Origin: JAZGAE01 sp036475545
GTDB lineage: Bacteria > Pseudomonadota > Alphaproteobacteria > DATDPM01
Direction of reading: 5' to 3'
DNA length: 64,000 bases
Assembly (NCBI GenBank): GCA_036475545.1
Contig: JAZGAE010000155.1
Location: 1-64,000 of the forward strand
Below are positions 36,824-46,155 of this stretch, piece by piece. The notes beneath the pieces were generated by a model. The model saw only the letters and a program-made list of their open reading frames with translations, did not search any database and was not told where the DNA came from. Position 1 is the stretch's first letter, and the number at the start of each line of letters is the position of its first letter. Both the position numbers and the translations under genes were made by a program.

Positions 36824-38326
36824 ATGCAAATCACTTTCTCGACCCCGAAACTGCCGCGGACAGGGACCATCGCCGTGGGCGTCCTGGAAGGGAAGAAACT
36901 CACGCCAACCGCCGCTGCTCTGGACAGACGCACGGGCGGAGCGGTGGCCAAGGCGCTTTCTGCGAGCCGTTTCACCGGAAAGGTGGGGGAGATCCTTCCC
37001 ATCCTCTCGCCGGCGGGGCTCGCCGTCAGGCGCGTCGTCCTCTATGGAATGGGGAAGGCGGGCGAGGTCGACGATTTGAGGATGCAGGCCGCGGGCGGCC
37101 ACATCGTCGCTCACCTGGCCGGCACCGGGGAAAGCGCCGCCGCGGTTGCCGTGGACGCGGTGAAGGGCGCCAAGGCCAAGCCCGCCGCGATGGCCGCGAA
37201 CCTGGGATACGGCGCCAGTCTCAGGTCGTATCGCTTCGCTCGGTACCGCACCCGGGAGAAGAGGCAGGAGAAACCGAGCCTCAGGTCCATGACCGTGATG
37301 GTGAGGGATCCACTGCCCGCGAGGAAGGCTTACGCCGTCCTCGATAAGGTCGCCGACGGCGTCTTCTTCACCCGCGACCTGGTATCGGAGCCCGCCAACG
37401 TCCTCTATCCGGAGACCCTGGCCCAGCAGGCCAGGAGCCTGACCAAGCTCGGCGTCAAGGTCGAGATCCTGGACGAGAAGAAATTGAGGAGGCTGGGCAT
37501 GGGCGCGTTGCTCGGCGTTGCCCAGGGAAGCGTCCGCCCGCCCCGGGTCGTGGTCATGCAGTGGACAGGCGCGCGCAAGGCCAGGAACAAGCGCCCCGTG
37601 GCCTTCGTCGGCAAGGGAGTGACGTTCGATACCGGCGGCATTTCCATCAAGCCCTCGGAGGGCATGCACGACATGAAATGGGACATGGCCGGAGCCGGCG
37701 TGGTCATGGGCCTGATGAAGGCCCTGGCCAGGCGCAAGGCCAAGGTCAACGCGGTCGGCGTGGTCGGGCTGGTCGAGAACATGCCGTCCGGCTCGGCCCA
37801 GCGGCCCGGGGACATCGTCACCTCGATGTCGGGACAGACCATCGAGGTTCTCAACACCGACGCCGAGGGCCGCCTGGTGCTCGCCGACGCCCTTTGGTAC
37901 TGCCAGAACCGCTTCAAGCCCAGGGCGATGGTGGACCTCGCCACGCTGACCGGCGCCATCATCGTCGCCCTCGGCAGCGAGTACGCGGGGCTGTTTGCGA
38001 ACAACGACAAACTGGCCGAGGGCCTCGTGGCCGCCGGCAAGGCGACGGGCGAAAAGGTTTGGCGGCTGCCGCTGGCGGAGGCGTACGACAAGCTGGTCGA
38101 CTGCGACGTCGCCGACATGAAGAACATCACCGGCGTCCGCGGGGCGGGCAGCATCACGGCGGCCCAGTTCCTTCAGCGCTTCGTCAACAAGGTCCCTTGG
38201 GCCCATCTCGACATCGCCGGAGTCGCGTGGGGGAAGAAGGACGCACCCACCGTGCCCAAAGGCGGGACCGGATTCGGCGTGCGCCTTCTCGACCGCTTCG
38301 TGCACGACAACTACGAGGAAAGATAG
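36824..38326 (+). CDS. pepA: Leucyl aminopeptidase PepA
   Basis: M17 cytosolic metallo-aminopeptidase. The 500-residue protein has an N-terminal macro-like domain (about 1-170) and a catalytic domain with the metal-ligand segments GVTFDTGGISIKPSEGMHDM and the signature NTDAEGRLVLAD. The ATG start is followed by QITFSTPKLP, a usual N-terminus for alphaproteobacterial PepA. holC follows after about 50 bases. Confidence 0.95.
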   Translation: MQITFSTPKLPRTGTIAVGVLEGKKLTPTAAALDRRTGGAVAKALSASRFTGKVGEILPILSPAGLAVRRVVLYGMGKAGEVDDLRMQAAGGHIVAHLAGTGESAAAVAVDAVKGAKAKPAAMAANLGYGASLRSYRFARYRTREKRQEKPSLRSMTVMVRDPLPARKAYAVLDKVADGVFFTRDLVSEPANVLYPETLAQQARSLTKLGVKVEILDEKKLRRLGMGALLGVAQGSVRPPRVVVMQWTGARKARNKRPVAFVGKGVTFDTGGISIKPSEGMHDMKWDMAGAGVVMGLMKALARRKAKVNAVGVVGLVENMPSGSAQRPGDIVTSMSGQTIEVLNTDAEGRLVLADALWYCQNRFKPRAMVDLATLTGAIIVALGSEYAGLFANNDKLAEGLVAAGKATGEKVWRLPLAEAYDKLVDCDVADMKNITGVRGAGSITAAQFLQRFVNKVPWAHLDIAGVAWGKKDAPTVPKGGTGFGVRLLDRFVHDNYEER

Positions 38327-38373
38327 GCAAGCGGACAGAATCGCGGCGCCGTCATCCCGTGGCTGGACGCGCA

Positions 38374-38823
38374 ATGACCGACATCGGCTTCTACCACCTC
38401 CTGACGACGCCGCTCGAACGGGCGCTCCCCAAACTGCTCGAGAGAGTGCTGGAGAAAGGCGGCCGCGCCGTCGTGCTGGCCGGCTCGGACGAACGGGTGG
38501 AGGCCCTCAGTGCGGCGCTCTGGACCTATGACCCCAACGCCTTCCTGCCCCATGGCGATCCCCGCGACGGGCGGCCGGAGGAGCAACCGATCTGGCTCAC
38601 GGTGGTGGACGAGAACCCCAACGGGGCGAACGTGCTGATTCTGACCGACGGCGCTGAATCCTCCCACGTCGGCGGCTTCGAGAAGTGCCTGGACGTCTTC
38701 GACGGCAGCGACGCGGAAGCGGTCGCCGCCGGCCGCGAGCGGTGGCGCAGGCACCAGGGCGCGGGCCACAGGCTCACCTACTGGCAGCAGGACGCCCAGG
38801 GCCGCTGGGAAAAGAAAGCGTGA
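38374..38823 (+). CDS. holC: DNA polymerase III chi subunit HolC
   Basis: Clamp-loader-associated subunit that links Pol III holoenzyme to SSB. The 149-residue protein opens TDIGFYHLLTTPLERALPKL and has the family stretches LWTYDPNAFLPHGD and EQPIWLT. The pepA-holC pair is conserved. The start is the ATG at 38374 (GCGCAATGACC). Confidence 0.92.
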   Translation: MTDIGFYHLLTTPLERALPKLLERVLEKGGRAVVLAGSDERVEALSAALWTYDPNAFLPHGDPRDGRPEEQPIWLTVVDENPNGANVLILTDGAESSHVGGFEKCLDVFDGSDAEAVAAGRERWRRHQGAGHRLTYWQQDAQGRWEKKA

Positions 38824-38854
38824 CGGCCGTGCGCGGGCCGGGCGCGCCGCGGTC

Positions 38855-40615
38855 ATGAAGATCCTCTCCTGCCATGCCGGTTACCACGACTCGGCCGCCG
38901 CGGTCTTCGACGAATACCGTCTGTTGGCCGCGGTTCAGCAGGAGAGGCTGACCCGCAAGAAAAGCGATGGCAACGGCGTCCCCTTCGCGTGCATCGACGA
39001 GTGCCTGGCGATCACCGGGATATCGCGGCAAGACATCGACGTGGTGGTGGTGACCCGCGGGGCTCTGCCCTGGCGCTACTACACTCACTTCGCGGGAGGC
39101 CGGTTCGTCGAGGGCAAGGTGCGGCAGTGGCTGGGCAAGGAGAAGCTCAAGAGCATGGCTCTCGAGCTGCGGCGTTCCGGCGGCACCCAGGCAGAGGGGA
39201 TCTTCAATGGCCGGGGCTTCCTCGTCGATCTCGGGTTTGGCGCCGACGTCAAGCTCGGGTTTTGCAACCACCATATGTCCCATGCCTTGCCGGCCCTGTT
39301 CTACACGGATTGGGATGACGCGCTGTTGGTCACTTCGGACGGGGGCGGCGACAACGTTCAGTACAGCCACCGTGTGTTCCGCGATGGGAGGATCGAGACC
39401 CTCTACGGCGGCGACGAGTACCTGCTGGCGCCGACGCGGATAGACAGCCTTGGCCTCGCCTATGGTTACGCGACGCAGGCGCTGGGCTACCGAATCAACC
39501 GTCACGAGGGAAAGCTCACCGGGCTCTCGGCCTATGGGAGCCCGGCGCTTTTCGATGACCTCGCCCCGCATTTCACGTTGCACCGGAACGGCCAGATCGA
39601 GAGCGACTTCGAGAGCTACCCGGCGATGCGCCGATTCATCTTCGAGCTGGCGGAAGGAGCGGCGCCGGAAGACGTGGCGGCCTCGATCCAGAAACTCCTG
39701 GAAGAATTCATGTTGGGCTCGGTGCGGCGCCTCCTCGAGCTGCACCCCGTCCGCCACCTGGGCCTCGCGGGCGGGGTGTTTGCGAATGTTAAACTCAACC
39801 GGCTCTTGGCCGAGCACACGGCCGCCGAGGAGGTATTCATATTTCCCGCCATGGGGGACGAGGGCCTCGCCGTGGGCGGCGCGCTTCAGTTCCTGTTGAA
39901 GCGCGACGGGCTGGAGCGGTGGCTGTCCGAGCGCCACCGGCTCGACGACGTTTATCTGGGCAGAGCCTACGACGACAGCATCGATGCGGTGCTCTGCGAA
40001 TGTCCCGGGGTGGCCCGAGTCGCGGAGGAGCCCGTGAAAGAGAGCGTGGCGCTACTTGCCTCGGGGCGGATCGGAGCGATTTACACCGGGCGCATGGAAT
40101 TCGGGCCGAGGGCGCTGGGCGCCCGGAGCATCCTCGCCAGCCCGCTCGACAGGACGATCAACGCAACCTTGAACGCCCGGCTCGGGCGCACCGAGTTCAT
40201 GCCTTTTGCGCCGGTGGTGGCCGAGGAGGACGCGGAGGCGGTGTTCGAGATCGGTCCGCTTAACCGTTACGCCGGGCGTTTCATGACCATGACCTGCGCC
40301 GTGCGCGCAGCGTGGCGGGACAAGATCCCGGCGGTCATTCACGTCGACGGGACGGCCCGTCCGCAGATCGTCGCGCGCCACCAGAACCCGCTCTATTTCG
40401 ATATCCTCGAGCTCTTCAAGGCGGCGACCGGCCTGCCGGTTCTGATCAACACCAGTTTCAACGTGCACGAGGAGCCGATCGTCAACCGGCCCGAGGAATG
40501 CTTGCAGGCGCTCGTCGATCGTCGTATCGACTTCGTTGTGACCTCGAGGGGGGTCTACGCGATGGCGGACGAGCCGCTTGATGGCCGCCGAATGGAACCG
40601 CCGGAGCACCCGTAG
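38855..40615 (+). CDS. NodU/TobZ-type carbamoyltransferase
   Basis: Family members transfer a carbamoyl group from carbamoyl phosphate, through a carbamoyl-adenylate, to a hydroxyl on a sugar or antibiotic. The 586-residue protein has the N-terminal Kae1-like domain with metal-binding H139, H140 and H143 (CNHHMSHALPALF) and GGGDN in the ATP region, then GLAGGVFANVKLN. The C-terminal YrdC-like domain has MEFGPRALGARSILASP and INTSFNVHEEPIV. All key motifs are present, so it should be active; the acceptor is unknown, as no glycan or antibiotic cluster adjoins it. It sits between holC and ndk, which are usually close neighbours. Confidence 0.88.
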   Translation: MKILSCHAGYHDSAAAVFDEYRLLAAVQQERLTRKKSDGNGVPFACIDECLAITGISRQDIDVVVVTRGALPWRYYTHFAGGRFVEGKVRQWLGKEKLKSMALELRRSGGTQAEGIFNGRGFLVDLGFGADVKLGFCNHHMSHALPALFYTDWDDALLVTSDGGGDNVQYSHRVFRDGRIETLYGGDEYLLAPTRIDSLGLAYGYATQALGYRINRHEGKLTGLSAYGSPALFDDLAPHFTLHRNGQIESDFESYPAMRRFIFELAEGAAPEDVAASIQKLLEEFMLGSVRRLLELHPVRHLGLAGGVFANVKLNRLLAEHTAAEEVFIFPAMGDEGLAVGGALQFLLKRDGLERWLSERHRLDDVYLGRAYDDSIDAVLCECPGVARVAEEPVKESVALLASGRIGAIYTGRMEFGPRALGARSILASPLDRTINATLNARLGRTEFMPFAPVVAEEDAEAVFEIGPLNRYAGRFMTMTCAVRAAWRDKIPAVIHVDGTARPQIVARHQNPLYFDILELFKAATGLPVLINTSFNVHEEPIVNRPEECLQALVDRRIDFVVTSRGVYAMADEPLDGRRMEPPEHP

Positions 40616-40641
40616 GCACGTAGGCCCCGCCCACGATGTGG

Positions 40642-40670
40642 TTGCCTCGCCCGCCCGATCCGGATATTAA
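40642..40670 (+). promoter_or_regulatory. Sigma70-like promoter of ndk
   Basis: TTGCCT at 40642-40647 and TATTAA at 40665-40670 with an ideal 17-base spacer, in the gap before ndk. Each box matches consensus at four of six positions. It gives ndk its own transcription start, separate from the carbamoyltransferase gene. Confidence 0.55.
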
Positions 40671-40672
40671 GG

Positions 40673-40717
40673 CCGCGATTCTCGCGGAGGCGCGTTTCAG
40701 GGGAATTCTCGGCCTCC
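40673..40717 (+). promoter_or_regulatory. Two overlapping hairpins in the ndk leader
   Basis: A perfect 6-bp hairpin (40673-40678 with 40682-40687) and a second 6-bp stem (40686-40691 with 40712-40717) share two bases, so only one can form fully. They lie at the start of the predicted ndk transcript. A switch is possible but unproven; the first stem also overlaps the likely start site. Confidence 0.25.
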
Positions 40718-40756
40718 ACCGTTTCTCTCCTTAAGCGATTTAGGGTCTTTGTCGTC

Positions 40757-41179
40757 ATGGCCGTCGAACGAACGCTTTCAATCCTCAAGCCCGACGTCAC
40801 GCGCCGCAATCTCACCGGCGAGGTCAACGCGCGTCTGGAGCGGGCAGGCTTGCGCATCGTGGCGCAGAAGCGCATGTGTCTAACCCGCGAGCAGGCGGAA
40901 AAGTTCTACGCCGTGCACGCCAGCCGCTCTTTCTTCAAGGACCTGTGCGAGTTCATGATTTCCGGCCCGGTGGTGGTCCAGGTCCTCGAAGCCGAGAACG
41001 CGATCGCGCTCAACCGCGACGTCATGGGCGCCACCAATCCGGCTAATGCCGCGGAGGGGACGATCCGCAAGGACTTCGGCGAGTCGGTCGAAGCGAACTC
41101 GGTCCACGGATCGGATTCGCCCGAGACCGCTGGATGGGAGGTCGCTTTCTTCTTCGCCGAAATGGAGATCGTCGGCTGA
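40757..41179 (+). CDS. ndk: Nucleoside diphosphate kinase
   Basis: Equilibrates nucleoside di- and triphosphates. The 140-residue protein opens [17 protein letters not shown] and has the active-site histidine in [12 protein letters not shown]. It is intact, with the ATG about 140 bases after the carbamoyltransferase gene. Confidence 0.97.
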   Translation: MAVERTLSILKPDVTRRNLTGEVNARLERAGLRIVAQKRMCLTREQAEKFYAVHASRSFFKDLCEFMISGPVVVQVLEAENAIALNRDVMGATNPANAAEGTIRKDFGESVEANSVHGSDSPETAGWEVAFFFAEMEIVG

Positions 41180-41233
41180 GCTCTCGCTCCGGACCGGCGC
41201 TTCGCGCCCCGCTCCGGCCCGCGGCACAAAATT

Positions 41234-41274
41234 CCTCCGGCGCAGTCCGTTCAACCTGACCGGATTATGCTCTA
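41234..41274 (-). repeat. 41-bp dispersed repeat, full copy at end of COX IV gene
   Basis: Matches 25871-25911 at 40 of 41 positions. On the minus strand it begins with the TAG that ends the small COX IV gene. It lies in the convergent gap between ndk and that gene. Confidence 0.85.
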
Positions 41275-41394
41275 AGTGAGGAAGAGGGCCATCAGCGCCA
41301 GAATCGCGGCGATACCAGCGGTGCTGATGTTGAGCAGTCTGATGAAGCCTTTCCAGTCATGCTGGTGCCGCTGCAATTCGCTGTCCACGGACAT
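41272..41394 (-). CDS. aa3-type cytochrome c oxidase subunit IV
   Basis: A 40-residue peptide, too short for most gene callers. It begins MSVDSELQRHQHDWKGFIRL and has one membrane helix (about 17-39), matching the small fourth subunit of alphaproteobacterial aa3 oxidases (COX4_pro_2 family). A GGGGG ribosome site lies a few bases before the ATG. No other oxidase subunit gene is nearby, which is common for this peptide. Its stop codon is part of the dispersed repeat. Confidence 0.8.
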   Translation of the reverse strand: MSVDSELQRHQHDWKGFIRLLNISTAGIAAILALMALFLT

Positions 41395-41535
41395 CACTTC
41401 CCCCTTTTTCGTTGTTCGAGCAAGAACCGGCCTCCCACCATTGGCCTCGACGTATAGCCCAGAGAGACTCCTCGGTGGAAGGGGTTAACCGCGTCTCGGC
41501 CTTCGCGGTCCGGCGTCGAGGTTGCGAGGCGGCGC

Positions 41536-42195
41536 CTATAGCTGTTCCTCGGCCGGATTGATGAGAACCCCTTCGGGGACGTCCGCGCCGTCCACCAACA
41601 CCACCTCGCCCGTGACCCGCACCCGGTCCTCCGCGATAAGGCGCACCGCCAGCGGATAGATACGGTGCTCGGCGGCAAGTACGCGGTCGGCCAACGTGTT
41701 GACCGTATCGCCCGGGCGGACCGGGACGGCGGCCTGGATGATGACGGGGCCCGAATCCATGTCCGGGCGAACGAAGTGAACCGTGCAGCCGGTGAAGCGC
41801 ACCCCCGATTCAAGGACCCGCTGGTGGGTGTTGAGGCCCTTGAAGGCCGGCAGCAACGACGGGTGAATGTTGATCACCCGGTCCCGCCACTTGGCGATGA
41901 AATCCTCGTCCAAGAGCCGCATGAATCCCGCTAGGCAGATGAGCCTCACCCCGCTTGCCGAGAGCACCCGGTCGAGGGCGGCGTCGAACTCGTTGCGGTT
42001 CGGGAAGTCGCGATGGTTGATGGCCGTGGTCGGGAGTCCGGCGGCCTCGGCGCGGGCGAGCCCCCGCGCCTTCGGTTCGTTGGAGAGCACGATGGCGATC
42101 TCCGCCGGGAAGTCGGGGCGGGCGCAGGCGTCGATGATGGCTTGCAGATTGGTGCCCCGCCCCGAGATGAGGACCGCGATCTTCACCCCTGCCAT
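41536..42195 (-). CDS. purN: Phosphoribosylglycinamide formyltransferase PurN
   Basis: Third step of purine synthesis, using 10-formyl-tetrahydrofolate. The 219-residue protein opens [19 protein letters not shown] and has the formyltransferase signature around [14 protein letters not shown] and GCTVHFV. Its ATG overlaps the purM end by 13 bases, so the pair is coupled. Confidence 0.96.
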   Translation of the reverse strand: MAGVKIAVLISGRGTNLQAIIDACARPDFPAEIAIVLSNEPKARGLARAEAAGLPTTAINHRDFPNRNEFDAALDRVLSASGVRLICLAGFMRLLDEDFIAKWRDRVINIHPSLLPAFKGLNTHQRVLESGVRFTGCTVHFVRPDMDSGPVIIQAAVPVRPGDTVNTLADRVLAAEHRIYPLAVRLIAEDRVRVTGEVVLVDGADVPEGVLINPAEEQL

Positions 42196-43259
42196 GCCTG
42201 TTCGGTGTTGCGAAGGACGACCCCCGGCCCCGCGCTGAGGCGCTTCACGACCCGGCCGACCCGCCACACCGTCTCGCCCTCCGCCTGGAGCGTCTTCTCC
42301 ACGTCCGGCGCCCTCGCCGCGTTCGTGATCACCACCATGCCGAGGCCGCAGTTGAAGGTGCGGGCCATTTCCTGGGTCGCGATGCCGCCGGTCTCCATCA
42401 GCCAGCGAAAGACTTCGGGAAAGGGCCACTGCGCGGCGTCCAACTCGGCGCCGAGATGGTCGGGAAGGACCCTGGGGATGTTGTCGATGAGCCCGCCGCC
42501 GGTGATGTGGGCAAGCGCGGTGACCCCGCCGCCCCGGACCGCCTGGAGGCAGCTTTTCACGTAGATGCGGGTCGGCTCCAGCAGGGCCTCTCCCAGGCCC
42601 TTGTCCGGCGCGAACGGAGCCGGCGCGCGGAGGTCCATCCCGGTCTCGGACACGATCTCGCGGACCAGCGAGAAACCATTGGCGTGGACCCCGCTGGAAG
42701 ACAGCCCGAGCACGACGTCCCCGACCTCGACCCCGGCAGGAAGCAGCCGGTCGCGCTCGACGGCGCCGACCGCGAACCCCGCAAGGTCGTACTCGTCCGC
42801 GGCATAGATGCCGGGCATTTCCGCCGTTTCACCGCCGATGAGGGCGCAGTTCGCTTGGCGGCAGCCGGTCGCGATCCCGGCGACGACCTGTGCCGCAGTG
42901 TCCAGGTCCAAGCGCCCGGTAGCGAGATAATCGAGCAAGAAAAGGGGTTCCGCGCCCTGCACCACGAGGTCGTTGACGCACATGGCGACCAGGTCGAGCC
43001 CCACCGTATCGTGCTTGCCCACGGCGAAAGCGATTTTGAGCTTGGTCCCCACCCCGTCGGTGGTGGCGACCAGGACGGGATCCCGGAATCCGGCGGCCGC
43101 TACGTCGAAGAGCCCGGCAAAGCCCCCGAGCTTGCCGATCGCGCCCGGCCGCCCGGTCGACTCCGCCAAGGCCTTGATCGACTCCACGAAGTCTGCGGCG
43201 GCATCGACATCCACGCCCGCTGCCTTGTATCGGTGGCTGCTTATGGCTTCCTCGTCCAC
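42183..43259 (-). CDS. purM: Phosphoribosylformylglycinamidine cyclo-ligase PurM
   Basis: Fifth step of purine synthesis (AIR synthetase). About 358 residues, with [16 protein letters not shown] near the start, [20 protein letters not shown] and [17 protein letters not shown]. The start is a GTG at 43259-43257, just before the conserved N-terminus; the longer ATG frame overlaps the divergent gene and adds an unlikely Arg-rich leader. Divergent from the DUF2066 gene. Confidence 0.95.
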   Translation of the reverse strand: MDEEAISSHRYKAAGVDVDAAADFVESIKALAESTGRPGAIGKLGGFAGLFDVAAAGFRDPVLVATTDGVGTKLKIAFAVGKHDTVGLDLVAMCVNDLVVQGAEPLFLLDYLATGRLDLDTAAQVVAGIATGCRQANCALIGGETAEMPGIYAADEYDLAGFAVGAVERDRLLPAGVEVGDVVLGLSSSGVHANGFSLVREIVSETGMDLRAPAPFAPDKGLGEALLEPTRIYVKSCLQAVRGGGVTALAHITGGGLIDNIPRVLPDHLGAELDAAQWPFPEVFRWLMETGGIATQEMARTFNCGLGMVVITNAARAPDVEKTLQAEGETVWRVGRVVKRLSAGPGVVLRNTEQAWQG

Positions 43260-43324
43260 GATGAAGTATAAGGCTCGTCGGCCGCTTGGCCCAATCGATC
43301 CTACTTTAGCCGGGACGGTTCGCA

Positions 43325-44479
43325 ATGGTCCATAGACGCGGATGCCGCCGCAGCGCCGCCGGTCCATTCGCTTGCACCGCCGCGCTCGCCGGCATCCTCT
43401 TGGCCGTGGTCACCGTCTCCTCCGCCTCGGCCCAGCTCGGGGACGTGTTCACGGTGAGGGGCGTGGCGGTCGACGTCACCGCCGAGGCCGCTGCGGCGGC
43501 GCGGGAGGCCGCGCTCGTGGATGGGCAGCGGGTCGCCTTCGGCCGGTTGCTCCGGCGCCTCACTCTGCGTCAGGATCACAGCTTACTGCCGGCCCTGGCC
43601 GACGACGAAATCGTCGAGTACGTTCGGGGCTTTGAAGTCGAGAAAGAGAAAGCATCCACGGTACGTTATCTTGCGGAGTTGACAGTCCGCTTTAAGTCGC
43701 GAGCCATTCGCCGACTGCTGCGCTCGGCAGGCATTCCCTTCGCCGAGACCGTCAGCAAGCCGGTCGTCGTGCTTCCGGTTTTCCAGGCGGCCGGTACCTC
43801 GATGTTGTGGGACGAGCCCAATCCCTGGCGCCAAGCCTGGCTCGAGCTTCCCACGGGAGACGCGCTGGTGCCGCTGGTGGTGCCGGCAGGCGATCTTGCG
43901 GACATGGCCGACATCAGCGCGGACCAGGCGACGCGCGCCGAGCGTGACAGGCTCGACGCCATCTCGCGGAGGTACGGCGCCGCCGATGCGCTCGTGACCG
44001 TGGCCTCGCTCACCATGGATCTCACCGCCAACCGGCACGTCCTCGACGTGGCCGTCAGCCGATTCGGACCGGTGATCCGAGAACACATGGTGGTTCTGAG
44101 CTTCTCCGGGACCTTGGGAGAAACGGTGGAGGATATGTTGCGCCGCGCAGCCGCCGAGGTTGCGGGCTATGTCGAGGAGGACTGGAAGCGCGACAACCTG
44201 TTGCGGTTCGACCACGAAGAGACCCTTTCGGTTACAGTTTCGCTGAACGGTCTCGCCGACTGGCTGGAGATCCGCAAGCGCTTGCGCGGCGTCCCGTTCA
44301 TCCGCGACGCCGAGCTCATGTCGCTTTCGCGAAGCACGGCGGTCGTGCGGCTTAGATTCATCGGCGACATCGATCAGATGACGCTGGCCTTCGCGCAGAG
44401 CGATCTCGATCTCTTCAAGGGCGCAACCAGCTGGGTCCTGCGGCTTCAAAACGGCAGCGCGCGGAATGCGGCCCGCTGA
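43325..44479 (+). CDS. DUF2066 domain-containing secreted protein
   Basis: A 384-residue protein with a signal peptide (about 1-36, ending ASA-QLG) and the DUF2066 domain. The N-terminal part has [20 protein letters not shown] and [14 protein letters not shown], typical of this family. Function unknown. It sits before a phosphatidyltransferase and permease gene with short spacers, so it likely starts that transcript (DUF2066-pgsA-like-permease-hda), an order shared by related bacteria. Confidence 0.85.
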   Translation: MVHRRGCRRSAAGPFACTAALAGILLAVVTVSSASAQLGDVFTVRGVAVDVTAEAAAAAREAALVDGQRVAFGRLLRRLTLRQDHSLLPALADDEIVEYVRGFEVEKEKASTVRYLAELTVRFKSRAIRRLLRSAGIPFAETVSKPVVVLPVFQAAGTSMLWDEPNPWRQAWLELPTGDALVPLVVPAGDLADMADISADQATRAERDRLDAISRRYGAADALVTVASLTMDLTANRHVLDVAVSRFGPVIREHMVVLSFSGTLGETVEDMLRRAAAEVAGYVEEDWKRDNLLRFDHEETLSVTVSLNGLADWLEIRKRLRGVPFIRDAELMSLSRSTAVVRLRFIGDIDQMTLAFAQSDLDLFKGATSWVLRLQNGSARNAAR

Positions 44480-44506
44480 GGCTCTGCCGGTCGCTGGGGG
44501 ACGCCG

Positions 44507-45052
44507 GTGAATTTGCCCAACCTCATCACGCTGGCGCGGCTCCTCTCGGTGCCGATCACCGTTTGGCTCATCCTCACCGGCCAGATGACGGCCGCGTTCT
44601 GGCTGTTCGTTGCGGCAGGCGTCTCGGACGCGGTGGACGGGTTCATCGCCAAGCGCCTCAGCCTCACGACCAGCCTCGGGCGCTACCTCGACCCGGTGGC
44701 GGACAAGGCGCTTTTGATGAGCGTTTACATCGCGCTGGGCGTGGACGCGCATTTGCCCGACTGGCTCGTCATACTGGTCGTCTTCCGCGACATCCTGATC
44801 CTCGGCGGGGCGCTGTTGATCCGCCTCTTCACGGAACAGGCGATGCGGCTCGAGCCGCTGAAGATCAGCAAGGTCAACACGGCGATGCAGATCACGCTCG
44901 CCGCCGTCGTGCTGGCCCGTCTCGGCATCGGGGTAGGCGATGGTGGGCTCTCGGAGGCCCTGATTTACCTGGTGGCGGCGACGACGTTCCTCTCCGGCGC
45001 CGCCTACCTGGTGCGCTGGTTCCGCGGCACCGCGCAAGCGGAGGGCCAGTGA
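44507..45052 (+). CDS. CDP-alcohol phosphatidyltransferase family protein
   Basis: Integral membrane enzyme family that moves a phosphatidyl group from CDP-diacylglycerol to an alcohol. The 181-residue protein starts at a GTG after GGGGGA and reads NLPNLITLARLLSVP, the family N-terminus. The catalytic motif is in SDAVDGFIAKRLSLTTSLGR followed by YLDPVADK. It resembles PgsA, but a second PgsA may exist elsewhere, so the alcohol is left open. About five membrane segments. Its stop overlaps the next ATG. Confidence 0.88.
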   Translation: MNLPNLITLARLLSVPITVWLILTGQMTAAFWLFVAAGVSDAVDGFIAKRLSLTTSLGRYLDPVADKALLMSVYIALGVDAHLPDWLVILVVFRDILILGGALLIRLFTEQAMRLEPLKISKVNTAMQITLAAVVLARLGIGVGDGGLSEALIYLVAATTFLSGAAYLVRWFRGTAQAEGQ

Positions 45053-46155
45053 TGACGGCCGCCAGGCAGGCGCTCTTCTGGCTTTGGGGCGTCGCCGCGC
45101 TGGTGGCCGCGCTTTACCTCTTCCGTGGAATCCTGCTGCCTTTCGTGGTCGGCATGGCGGTGGCCTATTTCTTCGATCCGGCCGTCGACCGGCTGGAGCG
45201 CTGGCGGCTTCCACGGGGGATCGCCACCGCCCTGGTGCTGGCCCTCTTCTTCGCGGCGGGCCTGATGGCGATGGTTCTTCTGGTTCCGCTCATACAGGCG
45301 CAGCTCGTGAACTTCATCGAAAGCGTTCCCGATTACGTGGCGTGGTTCCGCGAAAAGGTGCTCCCCCATCTGCAAGCGCTGTACGCCCGCCTGCCGGTTG
45401 AGGACGTCGAAGACCTGCGCGGCCCCGCCGGCAACTATGCCGCGGACGTGATCGCCTGGATGGGGCGCGTCGCGCGCGGCCTGTGGAGCGAGGGGCTCGC
45501 CCTTCTCAACCTGCTTTCGCTCCTCTTCGTCACGCCGATCGTGGCCTTCTACCTCTTGCGCGACTGGGACCGGATCGTTGCCCGGATCGACGGCTGGCTG
45601 CCCCGGGCGCACGCCGGCGTGATCCGCGAGCAGCTTCGACTCATCGACACCACGCTCGCCGGCTTCGTCCGGGGCGTAGGGCTGACGTGCCTGGCGCTCG
45701 CCGTCTTCTACGGGGTCGCGTTGACCTTGATCGGGCTCGACTACGGCCTCGTGGTGGGGATCGCGGCGGGGCTGATATCCTTCATCCCCTACTTCGGCGC
45801 GCTCGCGGGGCTGATCGTGGCGACCGCGCTCGCGTTCTTCCAGTTCTCCGAGTGGCTGCCCATCGCGCTCGTGGTCGCCACGTTCGTCGTCGGCCAAGCC
45901 GTCGAGGGCAATTTCTTGACGCCACGGCTGGTCGGCAAGCGGATCGGGCTGCATCCCGTGTGGGTGCTGTTCGCGCTGTTCGCCGGCGGAGCGCTGTTCG
46001 GCTTCGTCGGCGTGCTTCTGGCGGTGCCGGTGGCGGCCGTGATCGGGGTGCTCAGCCGCTTCGCCGTCGGGCGCTACCTCGAGAGCCCGCTCTACCTCGA
46101 CAAGGGGAAGGCGGCCGGCGAGGGCCCGGGCGCGGGCGGACCGGCGAACCCGTGA
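45052..46155 (+). CDS. AI-2E family transporter (PerM-like)
   Basis: A 367-residue membrane protein of the AI-2E exporter/PerM family with about seven or eight membrane segments. Characteristic stretches are GMAVAYFFDPAVDRLE, TPIVAFYLLRDWD, and the late FVVGQAVEGNFLTPRLVGKRIGLHP. The transported substrate is unknown for most of the family. Translation is coupled to both neighbours: its ATG shares a base with the stop before it and its stop overlaps the hda GTG. Confidence 0.88.
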   Translation: MTAARQALFWLWGVAALVAALYLFRGILLPFVVGMAVAYFFDPAVDRLERWRLPRGIATALVLALFFAAGLMAMVLLVPLIQAQLVNFIESVPDYVAWFREKVLPHLQALYARLPVEDVEDLRGPAGNYAADVIAWMGRVARGLWSEGLALLNLLSLLFVTPIVAFYLLRDWDRIVARIDGWLPRAHAGVIREQLRLIDTTLAGFVRGVGLTCLALAVFYGVALTLIGLDYGLVVGIAAGLISFIPYFGALAGLIVATALAFFQFSEWLPIALVVATFVVGQAVEGNFLTPRLVGKRIGLHPVWVLFALFAGGALFGFVGVLLAVPVAAVIGVLSRFAVGRYLESPLYLDKGKAAGEGPGAGGPANP

